Below the pieces are notes generated by a model. The model saw only the letters and a program-made list of their open reading frames with translations. It searched no databases and had not been told where the DNA came from. From the NCBI RefSeq assembly GCF_023952475.1, contig NZ_JALHRX010000008.1, positions 62,001 to 126,000 on the forward strand: a stretch of DNA of 64,000 bases, in the 5' to 3' direction. Each line of letters begins with the position of its first letter. Positions within the stretch are counted from its first letter, which is position 1. Positions 35,707 to 45,029 of this stretch are shown here, in pieces. The stretch is from Cupriavidus sp. WGlv3 (lineage in GTDB: Bacteria; Pseudomonadota; Gammaproteobacteria; Burkholderiales; Burkholderiaceae). The position numbers were made by a program, and so were the translations under genes.

Positions 35707-37376
35707 GCCGCATCCTCCCGCGGCGCGCCGGGGACCGGCAGCATCGCTTCGAGCGTGGCCAGCGTGTCGGCCTCGTCGATCGGCTTGTCGGTGCGCCAGC
35801 GCAGCATGCGCGGAAAGCGCACCGCGATGCCGCTCTTGTGGCGGCCGCTGCGGGCAATGCCTTCGAAGCCGAGCTCGAACACCTGGGTCGGCTCCACGCT
35901 GCGCACCGGGCCGAATTTCTCGACCGTGGTGCGGCGGACGATGGCGTCGACCGCGCGCATCTCGGCATCGCTCAGCCCGGAATAGGCCTTGGCGAAGGGC
36001 ACCAGCGCGCGGCCCGGCGTACCGGGCGGGCCGTTCCAGACCGCGAAGGTGAAATCGGTATAGAGGCTGGCGCGGCGGCCGTGGCCGCGCTGCGCGTAGA
36101 CCAGCACGGCATCGACCGAGTACGGGTCGATCTTCCATTTCCACCAGACCCCGACATCCTTGGTGCGGCCCGCGCCATAGGCCGCGCCGGCGGCCTTCAG
36201 CATGAAGCCCTCCACCCCCAGCTCGCGCGAGGCGTCGCGCAGGCGGGCATAGTGTTCCCAGCTGTCGGCCTCGACCAGCGGGCTCAGTTCCAGCGCGGGG
36301 TGGACGTGCTCCGCCACCACCTGTGCCAGCTGCTCACGGCGCTCGGCTTGCGGGCGGGTGCGCCAGTCCTCGCCCTGCCACTCGAGCAGGTCGTACGCCA
36401 TCAGGATCGCCGGCGCCTCGCGCAGCAGCCTGGCGCTCAGCGTCTTGCGGCCGATGCGCTGCTGCAGCAGCGCGAACGGCTGCACGCGCCCCTGCTGCCA
36501 GATCACGATCTCGCCGTCGAGCACGGTCCCGTCCGGCAGCGGCGCGGCGGCCTGCTGCAGTTCCGGGAAGCGTTCGGTGATCAGTTCCTCGCCGCGCGAC
36601 CACAGCCAGGTCTGGCCGCCGCGCCGCACCAGCTGGGCGCGGATGCCGTCCCACTTCCACTCCACCAGCCACGCGCCGGGCGCGCCCAGCACGCTGTCGA
36701 ACTGCTCGGCCGGTGCCTGCAGCGGGTGGGCCAGGAAGAACGGATACGGCTGGCCGCCGGCGCGCAGCGCGCGGTCGTCTTCGTCCTCGGGCGCCAGCAG
36801 GGCCAGCAAGCGCGCCGCGTCGGGCCGCGCCGACAGGTCGGTGTAGCCGACCATGCGCTCGGCCACGCGCTTGGGGTCGATACCGGCCACCTCGCCCAGC
36901 GCGCGCGTCACCAGCAGCCGCGACACGCCCACGCGGAAGGCGCCGGTGATCAGCTTGAACAGCACCAGCCGGCCATGCGCATCGAGGGGGCGCCACAGCG
37001 CGTCGAGCCGCGGCATCAGCGCTTCCGGCGGCAGGCCGCGCAGCGGCAGCAGCCGCTGCTCGACCCATTCGGCCAGGCCGGCGTGGTCGGCATCGCGCGG
37101 ATCCGGCAGCAGCAGCGCGATGGTTTCGGCGAGATCGCCGACCGCCTGGTAGCTCTCCTCGAACAGCCAGTCGGGCAGGTCGGCGGCCTGCCGCGCGAGG
37201 TCGCGCAGCAGCGATACCGGCACGATCTGCCGCGGCTTGCCGCCCGCCAGGAAATAAACGGCCCACGCGGCATCCCCGGGCGGCGCGACGCGCAGGTATT
37301 CGACCAGCGCGGCCAGCCGGGCCTTGGTCGACGTGGTGCCGTCCAGCGCGGCGTAGAGGTCGGCAAAGGCCTTCAT
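35703..37376 (-). CDS. ATP-dependent DNA ligase (LigB/LigC type)
   Basis: This 557-residue ATP-dependent ligase has an N-terminal DNA-binding domain, an adenylation domain with nucleotide lysine K241 in [25 protein letters not shown] and WWKWKI. A C-terminal OB-fold follows with [12 protein letters not shown]. It seals nicks as a backup to the NAD-dependent LigA. ATG 37376 overlaps the exonuclease stop by 4 bp, so ligase, helicase and PdeM are translated from one message. Confidence 0.94.
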   Translation of the reverse strand: MKAFADLYAALDGTTSTKARLAALVEYLRVAPPGDAAWAVYFLAGGKPRQIVPVSLLRDLARQAADLPDWLFEESYQAVGDLAETIALLLPDPRDADHAGLAEWVEQRLLPLRGLPPEALMPRLDALWRPLDAHGRLVLFKLITGAFRVGVSRLLVTRALGEVAGIDPKRVAERMVGYTDLSARPDAARLLALLAPEDEDDRALRAGGQPYPFFLAHPLQAPAEQFDSVLGAPGAWLVEWKWDGIRAQLVRRGGQTWLWSRGEELITERFPELQQAAAPLPDGTVLDGEIVIWQQGRVQPFALLQQRIGRKTLSARLLREAPAILMAYDLLEWQGEDWRTRPQAERREQLAQVVAEHVHPALELSPLVEADSWEHYARLRDASRELGVEGFMLKAAGAAYGAGRTKDVGVWWKWKIDPYSVDAVLVYAQRGHGRRASLYTDFTFAVWNGPPGTPGRALVPFAKAYSGLSDAEMRAVDAIVRRTTVEKFGPVRSVEPTQVFELGFEGIARSGRHKSGIAVRFPRMLRWRTDKPIDEADTLATLEAMLPVPGAPREDAA

Positions 37377-38488
37377 GGCGCGGCCTCTTCGTGGCCCTCT
37401 TCCTGGCCCGCTGCGGCGGGCACCGCCGGGTCCGGGCGCGCGGCTTCATCGTCGTCGCCGTACTCGGTGTCGAAGGCCTGCGCCTGCCAGCCGCGCTCGC
37501 CCAGATAGCGCACCATCACCGGCACGTTGCCGTGGGTCACGATGATGCGTGCGGCGCCGGTGGCGCTGATCGCCTGCAGCAGTCCGGGCCAGTCGGCATG
37601 GTCGGACAGCGCAAAGCCGCGGTCCACGCCGCGCCGCCGGCGCGTGCCGCGCAGCTGCATCCAGCCGCTGGCGAAGGCGTCGGAGGCATCGCCGAAACGC
37701 CGCAGCCACGGCGAACGCTGCGCCGACGGCGGCGCCACCACCAGCGCCTGGCGCAGCAGCGGGCTGCGCGCCGGCAGTTCCGAGACCAGTGCCGTCGGCG
37801 GCAGCGCGACGCCGGCCTCGGCATAGGCGGCGTTGAGCTGCGTCAGCGCGCCATGGATGATCACAGGGCCGGGCATGCTGTCCGCGCCGGCATGCCGCAG
37901 CAGTCCATGCAGGATGCGCTGCGCCTTGCCGAAGGTATAGGCGTAGACGATGCTGGCGCGCCCGGCGCGCGCATTGGCGTGCCACCAGTCGAAGATCTCG
38001 GCCATCAGCGTCGCCTGCGGCGGCCAGCGGTAGATCGGCAGGCCGAACGTGCTTTCGGTGATGAAGGTGTCGCAGGGCACCGGCTCGAACGGGTCGCAGG
38101 TGCCGTCGGCTTCCAGCTTGTAGTCGCCCGAGGCCACCCAGACCTGCCCGCGATGTTCCAGCCGCACCTGGGCGGAGCCCAGCACGTGCCCGGCCGGATG
38201 CAGGCTCAGCGTGACGCCGTGGTGGGTGATGTGTTCGCCGTAGCGCAGGGTATCGAGACGGATGCCGGGCAGCCGCGCCAGCAGCACGCCGCGACCGGGA
38301 GCGGCGCACAGGTAGTGCGCATGGCCGAAGCGGGCGTGGTCGGAGTGGGCGTGCGTGATGACGGCGCGCTCGACCGGGCGCCAAGGATCGATGTAGAAAT
38401 CGCCGGGCGGGCAATAGAGGCCTTCCGGCCGGGCGACGATGAGGTCACCGGGGCGGACGGAATCTGGGAGCTGCCGGGTGGTGTCCAA
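37373..38488 (-). CDS. Ligase-associated DNA exonuclease, metallo-beta-lactamase fold
   Basis: This 371-residue SNM1/Pso2-like nuclease has HAHSDH (46-51), GDYKLE, ESTFGLP, a HADW motif and ITHGNVPVM in the beta-CASP part. It probably trims DNA ends before ligation. I choose the TTG start at 38488 because a perfect AGGAGG lies 5 bp before it; GTG 38506, six codons upstream, has no binding site and would include the Shine-Dalgarno in the coding region. It is the first gene of the repair operon. Confidence 0.9.
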   Translation of the reverse strand: MDTTRQLPDSVRPGDLIVARPEGLYCPPGDFYIDPWRPVERAVITHAHSDHARFGHAHYLCAAPGRGVLLARLPGIRLDTLRYGEHITHHGVTLSLHPAGHVLGSAQVRLEHRGQVWVASGDYKLEADGTCDPFEPVPCDTFITESTFGLPIYRWPPQATLMAEIFDWWHANARAGRASIVYAYTFGKAQRILHGLLRHAGADSMPGPVIIHGALTQLNAAYAEAGVALPPTALVSELPARSPLLRQALVVAPPSAQRSPWLRRFGDASDAFASGWMQLRGTRRRRGVDRGFALSDHADWPGLLQAISATGAARIIVTHGNVPVMVRYLGERGWQAQAFDTEYGDDDEAARPDPAVPAAAGQEEGHEEAAP

Positions 38489-38638
38489 GCGTGCCTCCTG
38501 ATGCACTGCGGCCGACGCGCGGCCGCGATGCTCCCGCGGTGGGAGACCTTGGCATCATACTGCGCAGGCCCGCGGGGTGTGGAGGCGGTGGGGGCTGGTT
38601 CGGCTGTCGGTGGAATCCGACAAGCTGGAAACCGCGAA

Positions 38639-38658
38639 GCGGCAGGCAACGCTGCCGC
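38639..38658 (-). terminator. Weak hairpin downstream of the FAD oxidoreductase
   Basis: GCGGCAG (38639-38645) and CTGCCGC (38652-38658) form a 7-bp stem 13-32 nt past the stop of the gene at 38671-40116. Only a short T-containing stretch follows on that strand. It may be a terminator separating this operon from the DNA-repair operon downstream. Confidence 0.35.
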
Positions 38659-38670
38659 CCGCCGCACGCT

Positions 38671-40116
38671 TTACAGCACGTCGTCCTTCATGTGATACCA
38701 GTGATACAACACCCGCTGCCCCAGCCTGCGGAACGGCGCGAACATCTGCGATTCCACCATCTCGCGCACATTCGGGAACGGCAGCGGCGAGCGGAAGATC
38801 GGCAGTTCCGGCAGCGCAGACGACTTGCCGGCGATCAGCGCGGCCAGGCGCTTGCCGGCCTGGGCGGAATACATCACGCCGTTGCCGCCGTAGCCCATGG
38901 CGTAGTAGATCGACTGCGCGGGATCGGGCTGGGTGATGCGCGGCATCATGTCGTGGCTGACGTCGACCCAGCCCCACCAGGAATAGTCGACCTGGATGCC
39001 CTGCAGCGCGGGGAATTTGCGGTGCATGTCGGCAATCAGCTTCTGCTTGTACTGGTCCTGCGGCGCGTCGTTGCCGGTGATGGCGCTGCGGCTGCCGATC
39101 TGCAGGCGCCCGTCCGGCATCAGCCGGTAGTAGTGGCGCAGGATGCGGGTGTCGGTGATGACCTGCGTGGTGCGGAAGTTGCACGCGGCCAGTTCGTCGG
39201 CGCTGAGCGGGCGCGTGACGATGGAGTTCGACAGGATCGGGAACAGCCGGTTCTTCAGCTCGCGGTGCAGCGATTGCGAGGTGTAGCCGCCGGTGGCCAC
39301 GCCCACGGCGCGGGCGCGCACGATGCCGCCGGGAGTGCGCAGGTAGTGCACGCCGTTGCGGGTTTCCCAGCCGGTCACGGGGCTGGACGGATGCACCTTG
39401 GCGCCCAGTTCGCGCGCGCGGCGCAGGTAGCCGAAGGCGAGCTTGCCGGCATGGATGCCGATGCCCTCGGGTTCGTGCATGGCGCCCGCGGCTTCCTTGT
39501 CGTCGACGTATTCGCGCCGCACGGTGTCGGCGTCGAGGATGCGCGCGTCGTAGTTGAACACCTCGCGGAGGATCTTCGCTTCCTTCTCCAGCGCGGGCAT
39601 CACCTTGGCGCGGTGCGCGATATAGAGGTGGCCGCCGGGCTGCGGATCGCAGTCGATATTCTTGATCAGGCCCTTGAAGGTCTCCATGCCGTCGCAGACT
39701 TCCTGGTGCAGCCGCAGCGCGGTATCCAGTCCGTAGCGCTGGATCCACTGCGAGCGCTTGAGCCGCCCCGAGGCGCATTGCGCCTGGCCACCGTTGCGCG
39801 TGCTGCAGCCCCAGCTGACGCGGTTGGCCTCGAGCACGGTGGCCTTGATGCCGTATTCCTGCGCCAGGAAGATGGCGCAGGTCAGGCCGGTGAAGCCCGA
39901 GCCGATGATCGCCACGTCGACGTCGATGTCGTGCGTGATCGGGCCGTCGTCGGGGGGCGGCTCGCCCGCGGTGCCGATCCAGTAGGTGGGGGCGTATTCC
40001 CGGCCGTGGCCGGGCGTGGGGGTGTGCAGCGGATCGTAGGCGGGGTCGTACGGCCGGGTCGGGGCGGTCGACTGCTCGCCGGCCAGGAGGCTGCTGCGGG
40101 GAGCTACGGCTTGCAT
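38671..40116 (-). CDS. FAD-dependent amine oxidoreductase, PuuB/DAO family
   Basis: This 481-residue D-amino-acid-oxidase-fold flavoprotein has the dinucleotide motif VAIIGSGFTGLTCAIFLAQ (about 68-86) after a 60-residue leader, RNGGQAQCASG near the flavin, and the C-terminal GYGGNGVMYSAQAGK. The GXGGXG region and neighbours suggest a gamma-glutamylputrescine oxidase-like enzyme that oxidises a primary or secondary amine to an aldehyde with peroxide release. ATG 40116 follows the NTF2-like gene by 16 bp. The substrate is inferred from the permease and MocR regulator upstream. Confidence 0.85.
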   Translation of the reverse strand: MQAVAPRSSLLAGEQSTAPTRPYDPAYDPLHTPTPGHGREYAPTYWIGTAGEPPPDDGPITHDIDVDVAIIGSGFTGLTCAIFLAQEYGIKATVLEANRVSWGCSTRNGGQAQCASGRLKRSQWIQRYGLDTALRLHQEVCDGMETFKGLIKNIDCDPQPGGHLYIAHRAKVMPALEKEAKILREVFNYDARILDADTVRREYVDDKEAAGAMHEPEGIGIHAGKLAFGYLRRARELGAKVHPSSPVTGWETRNGVHYLRTPGGIVRARAVGVATGGYTSQSLHRELKNRLFPILSNSIVTRPLSADELAACNFRTTQVITDTRILRHYYRLMPDGRLQIGSRSAITGNDAPQDQYKQKLIADMHRKFPALQGIQVDYSWWGWVDVSHDMMPRITQPDPAQSIYYAMGYGGNGVMYSAQAGKRLAALIAGKSSALPELPIFRSPLPFPNVREMVESQMFAPFRRLGQRVLYHWYHMKDDVL

Positions 40117-40132
40117 GGCGCGTCTCCTCGCT

Positions 40133-40534
40133 TCAGGCTGCGGCTACCACCGGCGGGCGGTCCTTGCGGTAGGCGTTCTTCACCGCGATCTTGCCGCCGC
40201 GGAAGGTGAACACGTCGACCATGCGGGCCTCGATGCGGGCGCCGTCGGCACGGGTGCCGCGGAAGGTGGATTCGCTGACGCCGCGGTCGCCGACGACAAA
40301 GTGGTCGCCGTCGACCCATTGCGCATTGGGGAAGGTCTGCCAGGCCAGCTGGAAGCCTTCGCGCACGGCCTCGCGGCCGACGAAGCTGCGACCCAGCAGG
40401 TCGGGGCCGGCGACGCCGTGGAACACGCAGTCGTCGGCCATGCAGGCCATCAGCGCGTCGATGTCGTGGCGGTTCCAGGCGTCGTTGAAGGCTTGCAGCA
40501 GTTCGATGCCGGCGGCGGTGTTGTCCTTGGACAT
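40133..40534 (-). CDS. NTF2/SnoaL-like protein
   Basis: This 133-residue protein has the cone-shaped NTF2-like fold signature: LLQAFNDAWNRHDIDALMAC at the start, then DDCVFHGVAGPD, and VFTFRGGKIAVKNAYRKDRP at the end. Members act as small isomerases or ligand binders, and no catalytic site can be assigned. ATG 40534 has GGAGACC upstream. It lies between the MocR gene and the amine oxidoreductase in one operon. Confidence 0.87.
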   Translation of the reverse strand: MSKDNTAAGIELLQAFNDAWNRHDIDALMACMADDCVFHGVAGPDLLGRSFVGREAVREGFQLAWQTFPNAQWVDGDHFVVGDRGVSESTFRGTRADGARIEARMVDVFTFRGGKIAVKNAYRKDRPPVVAAA

Positions 40535-40674
40535 GGCTTGGTCTCCGTGAGTGTTGTGGGCCGGTCCGTGGGGAACCGGCCATGACTCGAGCATAGGGAA
40601 ACCGGCCGCGGCGCTGTAGCGCCAGTTCGGGACTATCGCTTGGGCCAGCGGCGCGGGCGCGGCCGCGGCCTTGC

Positions 40675-42237
40675 TCAGGCCGCGGGGCGGGCCCGGGAAG
40701 TGACGGCAGCGGGGCCAGCCGCGCTGCCGGCGGTGGCCTGCAATTCACGCGCGACGCCGGCCAGCACGCGGATGCCGGGCTCGATGCGGTCCAGCGAGAT
40801 CGACGAGTACCCCAGCCGGAAGCCGTTGCGCGGCGCGGGCTCGGCCATGAAGAAGACGCTGCCGGGCTCGATCAGCACGCCTTGCAGTTCCGCCAGCCGC
40901 GCCAGTGCATCGGCGTCGAGCCAGGACGGCCCTTCGATCCAGCAGGAGGCGCCGCCGGCGATCGGCACCGCGTGGAAATCCGGCATATGCGTGGCCAGCG
41001 CCGCCAGCACGGCTTCGGCGCGCTCGCGGTGCGCCGCGGCCAGCCGGCGCAGGTGCGCGTCATAGTGGCCCAGCGACAGGAACAGCGAGAACGCGCGCTG
41101 GATGTACGCCGACGGGTGCCGCAGCATCAGCCGGCGCGCGCCGCGCAGCTCCGCGATCAGCGCGGCGGGGCCGACGATGTAGCCGATGCGCAGCCCCGGC
41201 GCCAGGCTCTTGGACAGGCTGCCGACGTAGATCACGCGGTTGCTGCGGTCCAGGCTCTTGAGCGTGGGCGTGGGATCGCCCTCGAAGCGGCTCTCGGCCT
41301 CGTAGTCGTCCTCGATCAGCACGAAGTCGGCTTCCTCGGCCTGCCGCAGCAGCGCCTGGCGCCGTGCCAGCGGCATGGTGACGGTGGTCGGGCACTGGTG
41401 GCCCGGGGTCACGTAGACGTAGTCGCAGGCGCGCTGCGCGTCGGACAGCGTCAGGCCGTGGTCATCGACCGGCAGCGGCACCAGGTTCGACGTGTGCGAG
41501 CCGAAGATGTTGCGCGCGTCCGGATAGCCGGGATCCTCGATGCCCACCGGCGTGTCGGGGCTGACCAGCAGGTCGGCCAGCAGGTAAAGCGCCTGCTGCG
41601 CGCCCACGGTGATCACGATTTCATCGGTGCCGGCCCAGACCCCGCGGCGCGGCAGCACGCGGGTGCGGATCTGCTGCACCAGCGACTCGTCGTCGCGCAG
41701 GATCATGTCCTGGGCCCAGTCGTGGATGTCGAGCACGCTCAGCGCCTTCAGGCAGCATTCGCGCCAGTCCGCGGTGGGAAACAGCGCCGGGTCGTACTGG
41801 CCGTAGATGAAGGGGTAGGGATAGTCGCGCCAGTTGGCGCGCTTGACGATATTGCGCTGCTGCGTGGGACGGAACACGAAGCGCCGCTCCCAGTCGGGCT
41901 CGCCCGCGCGCGCGGGCACCGGCTCGCCGCGCAGCGACGCGACGCCGCTGACGCGGGTGCCGAGGATCTCGGGATTGACGAAATAGCCGCTGCGCTCGCG
42001 CGCCACCAGGTAGCCTTCATCGACCAGTTGCTGGTAGGCCAGCACCACGGTGTTGCGCGCCACCCGCAGCTGCGCCGACAGCTCGCGGCTGCTCGGCAGC
42101 GGCTCGCCCTGCGGCAGCTGCTCGTCCAGGATCGCCGACACCAGCATCTGGCGGATCTTGCCCTGCAGGCTCAGGCCCGACAGGGCGTGCTGCTGGAACA
42201 GCTGGGACCACATGGTGGCGGGGGACTTGAGGCTCAT
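40675..42237 (-). CDS. MocR-family regulator (GntR helix-turn-helix plus aminotransferase domain)
   Basis: This 520-residue fusion has an N-terminal GntR winged helix (GKIRQMLVSAILDEQLPQGE, LPSSRELSAQLRVARNTVVL) and a fold-type I aminotransferase-like domain with the PLP lysine in VGSLSKSLAPGLRIGY and IEDDYEAESRFEG. MocR/PdxR/GabR proteins sense PLP adducts of amino compounds; GabR controls GABA use. Here it is co-directional with the permease 76 bp upstream and with the amine oxidoreductase downstream. The start could be ATG 42237 or ATG 42213. Confidence 0.9.
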   Translation of the reverse strand: MSLKSPATMWSQLFQQHALSGLSLQGKIRQMLVSAILDEQLPQGEPLPSSRELSAQLRVARNTVVLAYQQLVDEGYLVARERSGYFVNPEILGTRVSGVASLRGEPVPARAGEPDWERRFVFRPTQQRNIVKRANWRDYPYPFIYGQYDPALFPTADWRECCLKALSVLDIHDWAQDMILRDDESLVQQIRTRVLPRRGVWAGTDEIVITVGAQQALYLLADLLVSPDTPVGIEDPGYPDARNIFGSHTSNLVPLPVDDHGLTLSDAQRACDYVYVTPGHQCPTTVTMPLARRQALLRQAEEADFVLIEDDYEAESRFEGDPTPTLKSLDRSNRVIYVGSLSKSLAPGLRIGYIVGPAALIAELRGARRLMLRHPSAYIQRAFSLFLSLGHYDAHLRRLAAAHRERAEAVLAALATHMPDFHAVPIAGGASCWIEGPSWLDADALARLAELQGVLIEPGSVFFMAEPAPRNGFRLGYSSISLDRIEPGIRVLAGVARELQATAGSAAGPAAVTSRARPAA

Positions 42238-42313
42238 GGTGCGGGGGCAATAACAGCGACACTGCAAACGACACAGCGCGCCAGCTTACTGCACTGGCGC
42301 GCCGCGTGGCACA

Positions 42314-43750
42314 TCAATACTTGTGGAGGTCAGGCCTTGGCATCTCGGCCAGCGGCACTACCGGCTCGGCGCCACGGCGAAACAGTTGCCGTGCGCCGTA
42401 GGCAAGCAGCAGGATCAGCAGGCTGATGACCCCCAGCGCAAGCGGCGTGCGCTGGTCGGGGATAAAGGCCATGGCGACCACGATGCCCAGCATGCCCAGG
42501 ATCGCGACATAGGTGAGGTACGGGTAGCACCACATGCGCACCCGCAGCTGGCCGGGGGCCTCGCGCTCCAGCCGCGAACGCAGGCGCAGCTGCGAGATCG
42601 CGATCAGGATGTAGACGAAGATCGCCACCGTGCCGTACGAATTCACCAGGAAGGCGAACACCGTATCGGGCGAGACATAGGACATCACCACCGCGCCGTA
42701 GCCGAACAGCGTCGCCACCAGGATCGCGCGCACCGGCACGCCGTTGCGGCTGACGCGGGCCAGCGACTGCGGCGCGTCGCCGCGGCGGGTCAGCGCAAAC
42801 AGCATGCGCGACGACGCGTACAGGCCCGAGTTGAGCGCCGACAGCACCGCGGTCAGCACGATCGCATTCATGATCTGCGCGGCCGCCGGCACGCCCATCA
42901 CGTTCAGCGCGCTGACGTACGGCGTGGCGATGCTGGTAGAGTTCCACGGCACCAGGCAGACCACCAGCAGGATCGAGCCGACATAGAACACCAGCACGCG
43001 CGTGATCACCGAGCTGGTGGCCTTGGCCACGGCCTTTTGCGGCTCGGCGGTCTCGGCGGCGGCGATGGTGACGATCTCGGCGCCGAAGTAGAAGCCGGTC
43101 GCCGCCACCGCGCCGGTCAGCACCGGCACGATGCCGTTGGGCATGAAGCCGCCGTTGGCGGTCAGGTTGGCCACCTCCATGCCGTGCGACCCGGGGGCCA
43201 GGCCCAGCACGTAGACGCCGGCGACGAACAGGAACACCATGATCGCCGCCACCTTGATCGAGGCGAACCAGAACTCGAACTCGCCGAAGGACTTGACCGA
43301 GACCAGGTTGGTCAGCGTCAGCATCACCAGCAGCACCAGGCTGATGATCCAGTTGGGCACGTCCGGCAGCCAGTAGCGCACCAGGTCCGCGCCCGCCACG
43401 GCTTCCAGCGCCACCACGATGACCCAGAAGTACCAGTACATCCAGCCGGTCAGGAAGCCGGCCAGCTTGCCCACCGCGGGGCGATCGCGCCAGGCTTCGC
43501 GTGCATACTCGTAGAAGCCGCCGCCGCCAGGCATGGCGCAGGCCATCTCGCCCAGCATGCGCATCACCAGCACCACCAGCAGGCCGGTAATCAGGAAGGA
43601 AAGGACCGCGGCCGGGCCGGCCGATTTGATGACGACGCCGCTGCCGACGAAGAGCCCCGCGCCGATCACGCCGCCGAGCGCGATCATGGTCATGTGGCGT
43701 TGCTTGAGGCCGTGGGATAGTCCGTTGCCGGACGATGGTTGTTGGATCAT
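42314..43750 (-). CDS. APC-family amino acid permease (GABA/aromatic type)
   Basis: This 478-residue, 12-helix amino acid permease has the N-terminal SHGLKQRHMTMIALGGVIGA and LFVGSGVVIKSAGPA, MACAMPGGGGFYEYA, and YFGAEIVTIAAAE in the central helices. These motifs place it with the GabP/AnsP/ProY group of proton symporters. With a MocR regulator and a PuuB-like oxidase downstream, GABA, putrescine derivatives or a related amine are likely cargo. It is the first gene of the operon, with its promoter in 43751-44085. Confidence 0.9.
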   Translation of the reverse strand: MIQQPSSGNGLSHGLKQRHMTMIALGGVIGAGLFVGSGVVIKSAGPAAVLSFLITGLLVVLVMRMLGEMACAMPGGGGFYEYAREAWRDRPAVGKLAGFLTGWMYWYFWVIVVALEAVAGADLVRYWLPDVPNWIISLVLLVMLTLTNLVSVKSFGEFEFWFASIKVAAIMVFLFVAGVYVLGLAPGSHGMEVANLTANGGFMPNGIVPVLTGAVAATGFYFGAEIVTIAAAETAEPQKAVAKATSSVITRVLVFYVGSILLVVCLVPWNSTSIATPYVSALNVMGVPAAAQIMNAIVLTAVLSALNSGLYASSRMLFALTRRGDAPQSLARVSRNGVPVRAILVATLFGYGAVVMSYVSPDTVFAFLVNSYGTVAIFVYILIAISQLRLRSRLEREAPGQLRVRMWCYPYLTYVAILGMLGIVVAMAFIPDQRTPLALGVISLLILLLAYGARQLFRRGAEPVVPLAEMPRPDLHKY

Positions 43751-44085
43751 GTTGTGTCTCCTGTGCTGCGCTTGCTGTCGGTACTGCGTTGCAGCCAGTC
43801 CAAGCGTTTAAGGCAGGCGCCACGGCTTCTCTTCGGTATAGGCGGCAGGGCAGTAAATGCCAGCCTGGGCCGTGGTCGTTCAGTATTTGCAATCCCCGGG
43901 AGAGGATGGCTTATCCGTCCATGTGACTTTGTCTCCGGTGTTTGCTTAAAAAATGGAACCAGGCGTTCCAAAAAATTATTGTTTAACCGGAATGTAGGCC
44001 GTCCGAGCGGGAAGGTCAACCAGAAGTTTCGATAATTGATATGATTTGACTCTGAAAATGAAACTTACCTATGATGGAGCCAGGC
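43751..44085. other. AT-rich divergent promoter region, permease and IclR genes
   Basis: This 335-bp gap is clearly more AT-rich than its surroundings, especially 43930-44070, and holds no gene I can support. It contains the TGGAAC-N5-GTTCCA palindrome at 43954-43970. Promoters for the minus-strand permease and plus-strand IclR genes must lie here. Confidence 0.6.
43954..43970. promoter_or_regulatory. TGGAAC-N5-GTTCCA palindrome, candidate IclR operator
   Basis: The perfect 6-bp dyad TGGAAC (43954-43959) and GTTCCA (43965-43970) with a 5-bp centre resembles the TGGAA...TTCCA operators of several IclR-family regulators. An IclR-type gene begins 116 bp away. It is flanked by A-runs. Binding is inferred from resemblance and position. 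Confidence 0.5.
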
Positions 44086-44934
44086 ATGAACGATATGCGC
44101 CTCGCCAAGAGTGAAGCCAGGCCGGACGGAGACACGCCGGCGCTGCGCTTGTTCGGCCTGCTCGAGGTCATTGCGGAGAAGGACCAGTCCTTCAACCTGC
44201 AGGCGCTGGTGGAGGAAACCGGCCTGCCCAAGCCCACGCTGCACCGCATGCTGCAGCAGCTCGAGGCGGCCGGACTGATCCAGCGCAACGGCGACGGGCG
44301 GCAATACGGCACCGGCCTGCGGCTGCGCCGGCTGGCGGAGAACCTGTTGCTCAACAGCACCTCGCACGGGGCGCGCCACATGGTGCTGCGCCGGCTGGTG
44401 GAAGAGGTGGGCGAGAGCTGCAACCTGACCGCGTTCTCCGGCGGCGAGGTGCTGTACCTGGATCGGGTCGAGACCGCGGCACCGCTGCGCTTTTACCTGC
44501 ATCCGGGTTCGCGCGTGCCGGCGCACTGCTCGGCCACCGGCAAGCTGTTCCTGGCGCAGCTGGCGCCGGCGCAGCGGCAGCGGCTGCTGGGCAACGTGGA
44601 GCTGGAGCGCTACACGCAGAACACGCTGACCGACCATGGCCAGCTGGAGGCAGAGCTGGAGCGCGTGAAGCGCGACGGCTACGCCATGGACGACGAAGAA
44701 TTCCTGCCGGGGCTTGTGTGCATCGGCGTGCTGGTGCCGGCGGCCGACGGCGGCAAGTCCAACCTGGGACTGGCGCTGCAGGCCCCGGTGATGCGGGTGG
44801 CGCGCGACAAGGCAGTGCAGCTGCTGCCCGCGCTGCAGCGGGCGGCGGCGGCGCTGGCGGCAATCGAGGCCGACAGCGCGGGCAGCTGGCAGGGCGGCGC
44901 CGAGGGCCCGGACGCCGCGGAAGAGGACGAATAG
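44086..44934 (+). CDS. IclR-family transcriptional regulator
   Basis: This 282-residue protein has an N-terminal winged helix (ALRLFGLLEVIAEKDQSFNL, LPKPTLHRMLQQLEAAGLI at about 45-63) and a C-terminal IclR effector domain (about 100-255) with SCNLTAFSGGEVLYLDRVE, PAHCSATGKLFLA and MDDEEFLPGLVCIGVLV. The last 25 residues are acidic. ATG 44086 is chosen for GGAG at good spacing; ATG 44071 and 44074 are alternatives. The CobS-like gene follows 95 bp later in the same direction. Confidence 0.92.
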   Translation: MNDMRLAKSEARPDGDTPALRLFGLLEVIAEKDQSFNLQALVEETGLPKPTLHRMLQQLEAAGLIQRNGDGRQYGTGLRLRRLAENLLLNSTSHGARHMVLRRLVEEVGESCNLTAFSGGEVLYLDRVETAAPLRFYLHPGSRVPAHCSATGKLFLAQLAPAQRQRLLGNVELERYTQNTLTDHGQLEAELERVKRDGYAMDDEEFLPGLVCIGVLVPAADGGKSNLGLALQAPVMRVARDKAVQLLPALQRAAAALAAIEADSAGSWQGGAEGPDAAEEDE

Positions 44935-45029
44935 CAGCACGGCGTTACGCGGCACCGCTCCGCTTGCCGCCGTGCGGATGGCATGGCATGCCCCAGGCAA
45001 TGAGGCAGCGAGGCAAAGAGGAGCACAAG

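Noticed and set aside
34686..37508. 940-codon open frame antisense to the ligase and helicase
   Set aside because: Crosses two well-supported genes on the other strand and reads as alanine/arginine-rich sequence without domains.
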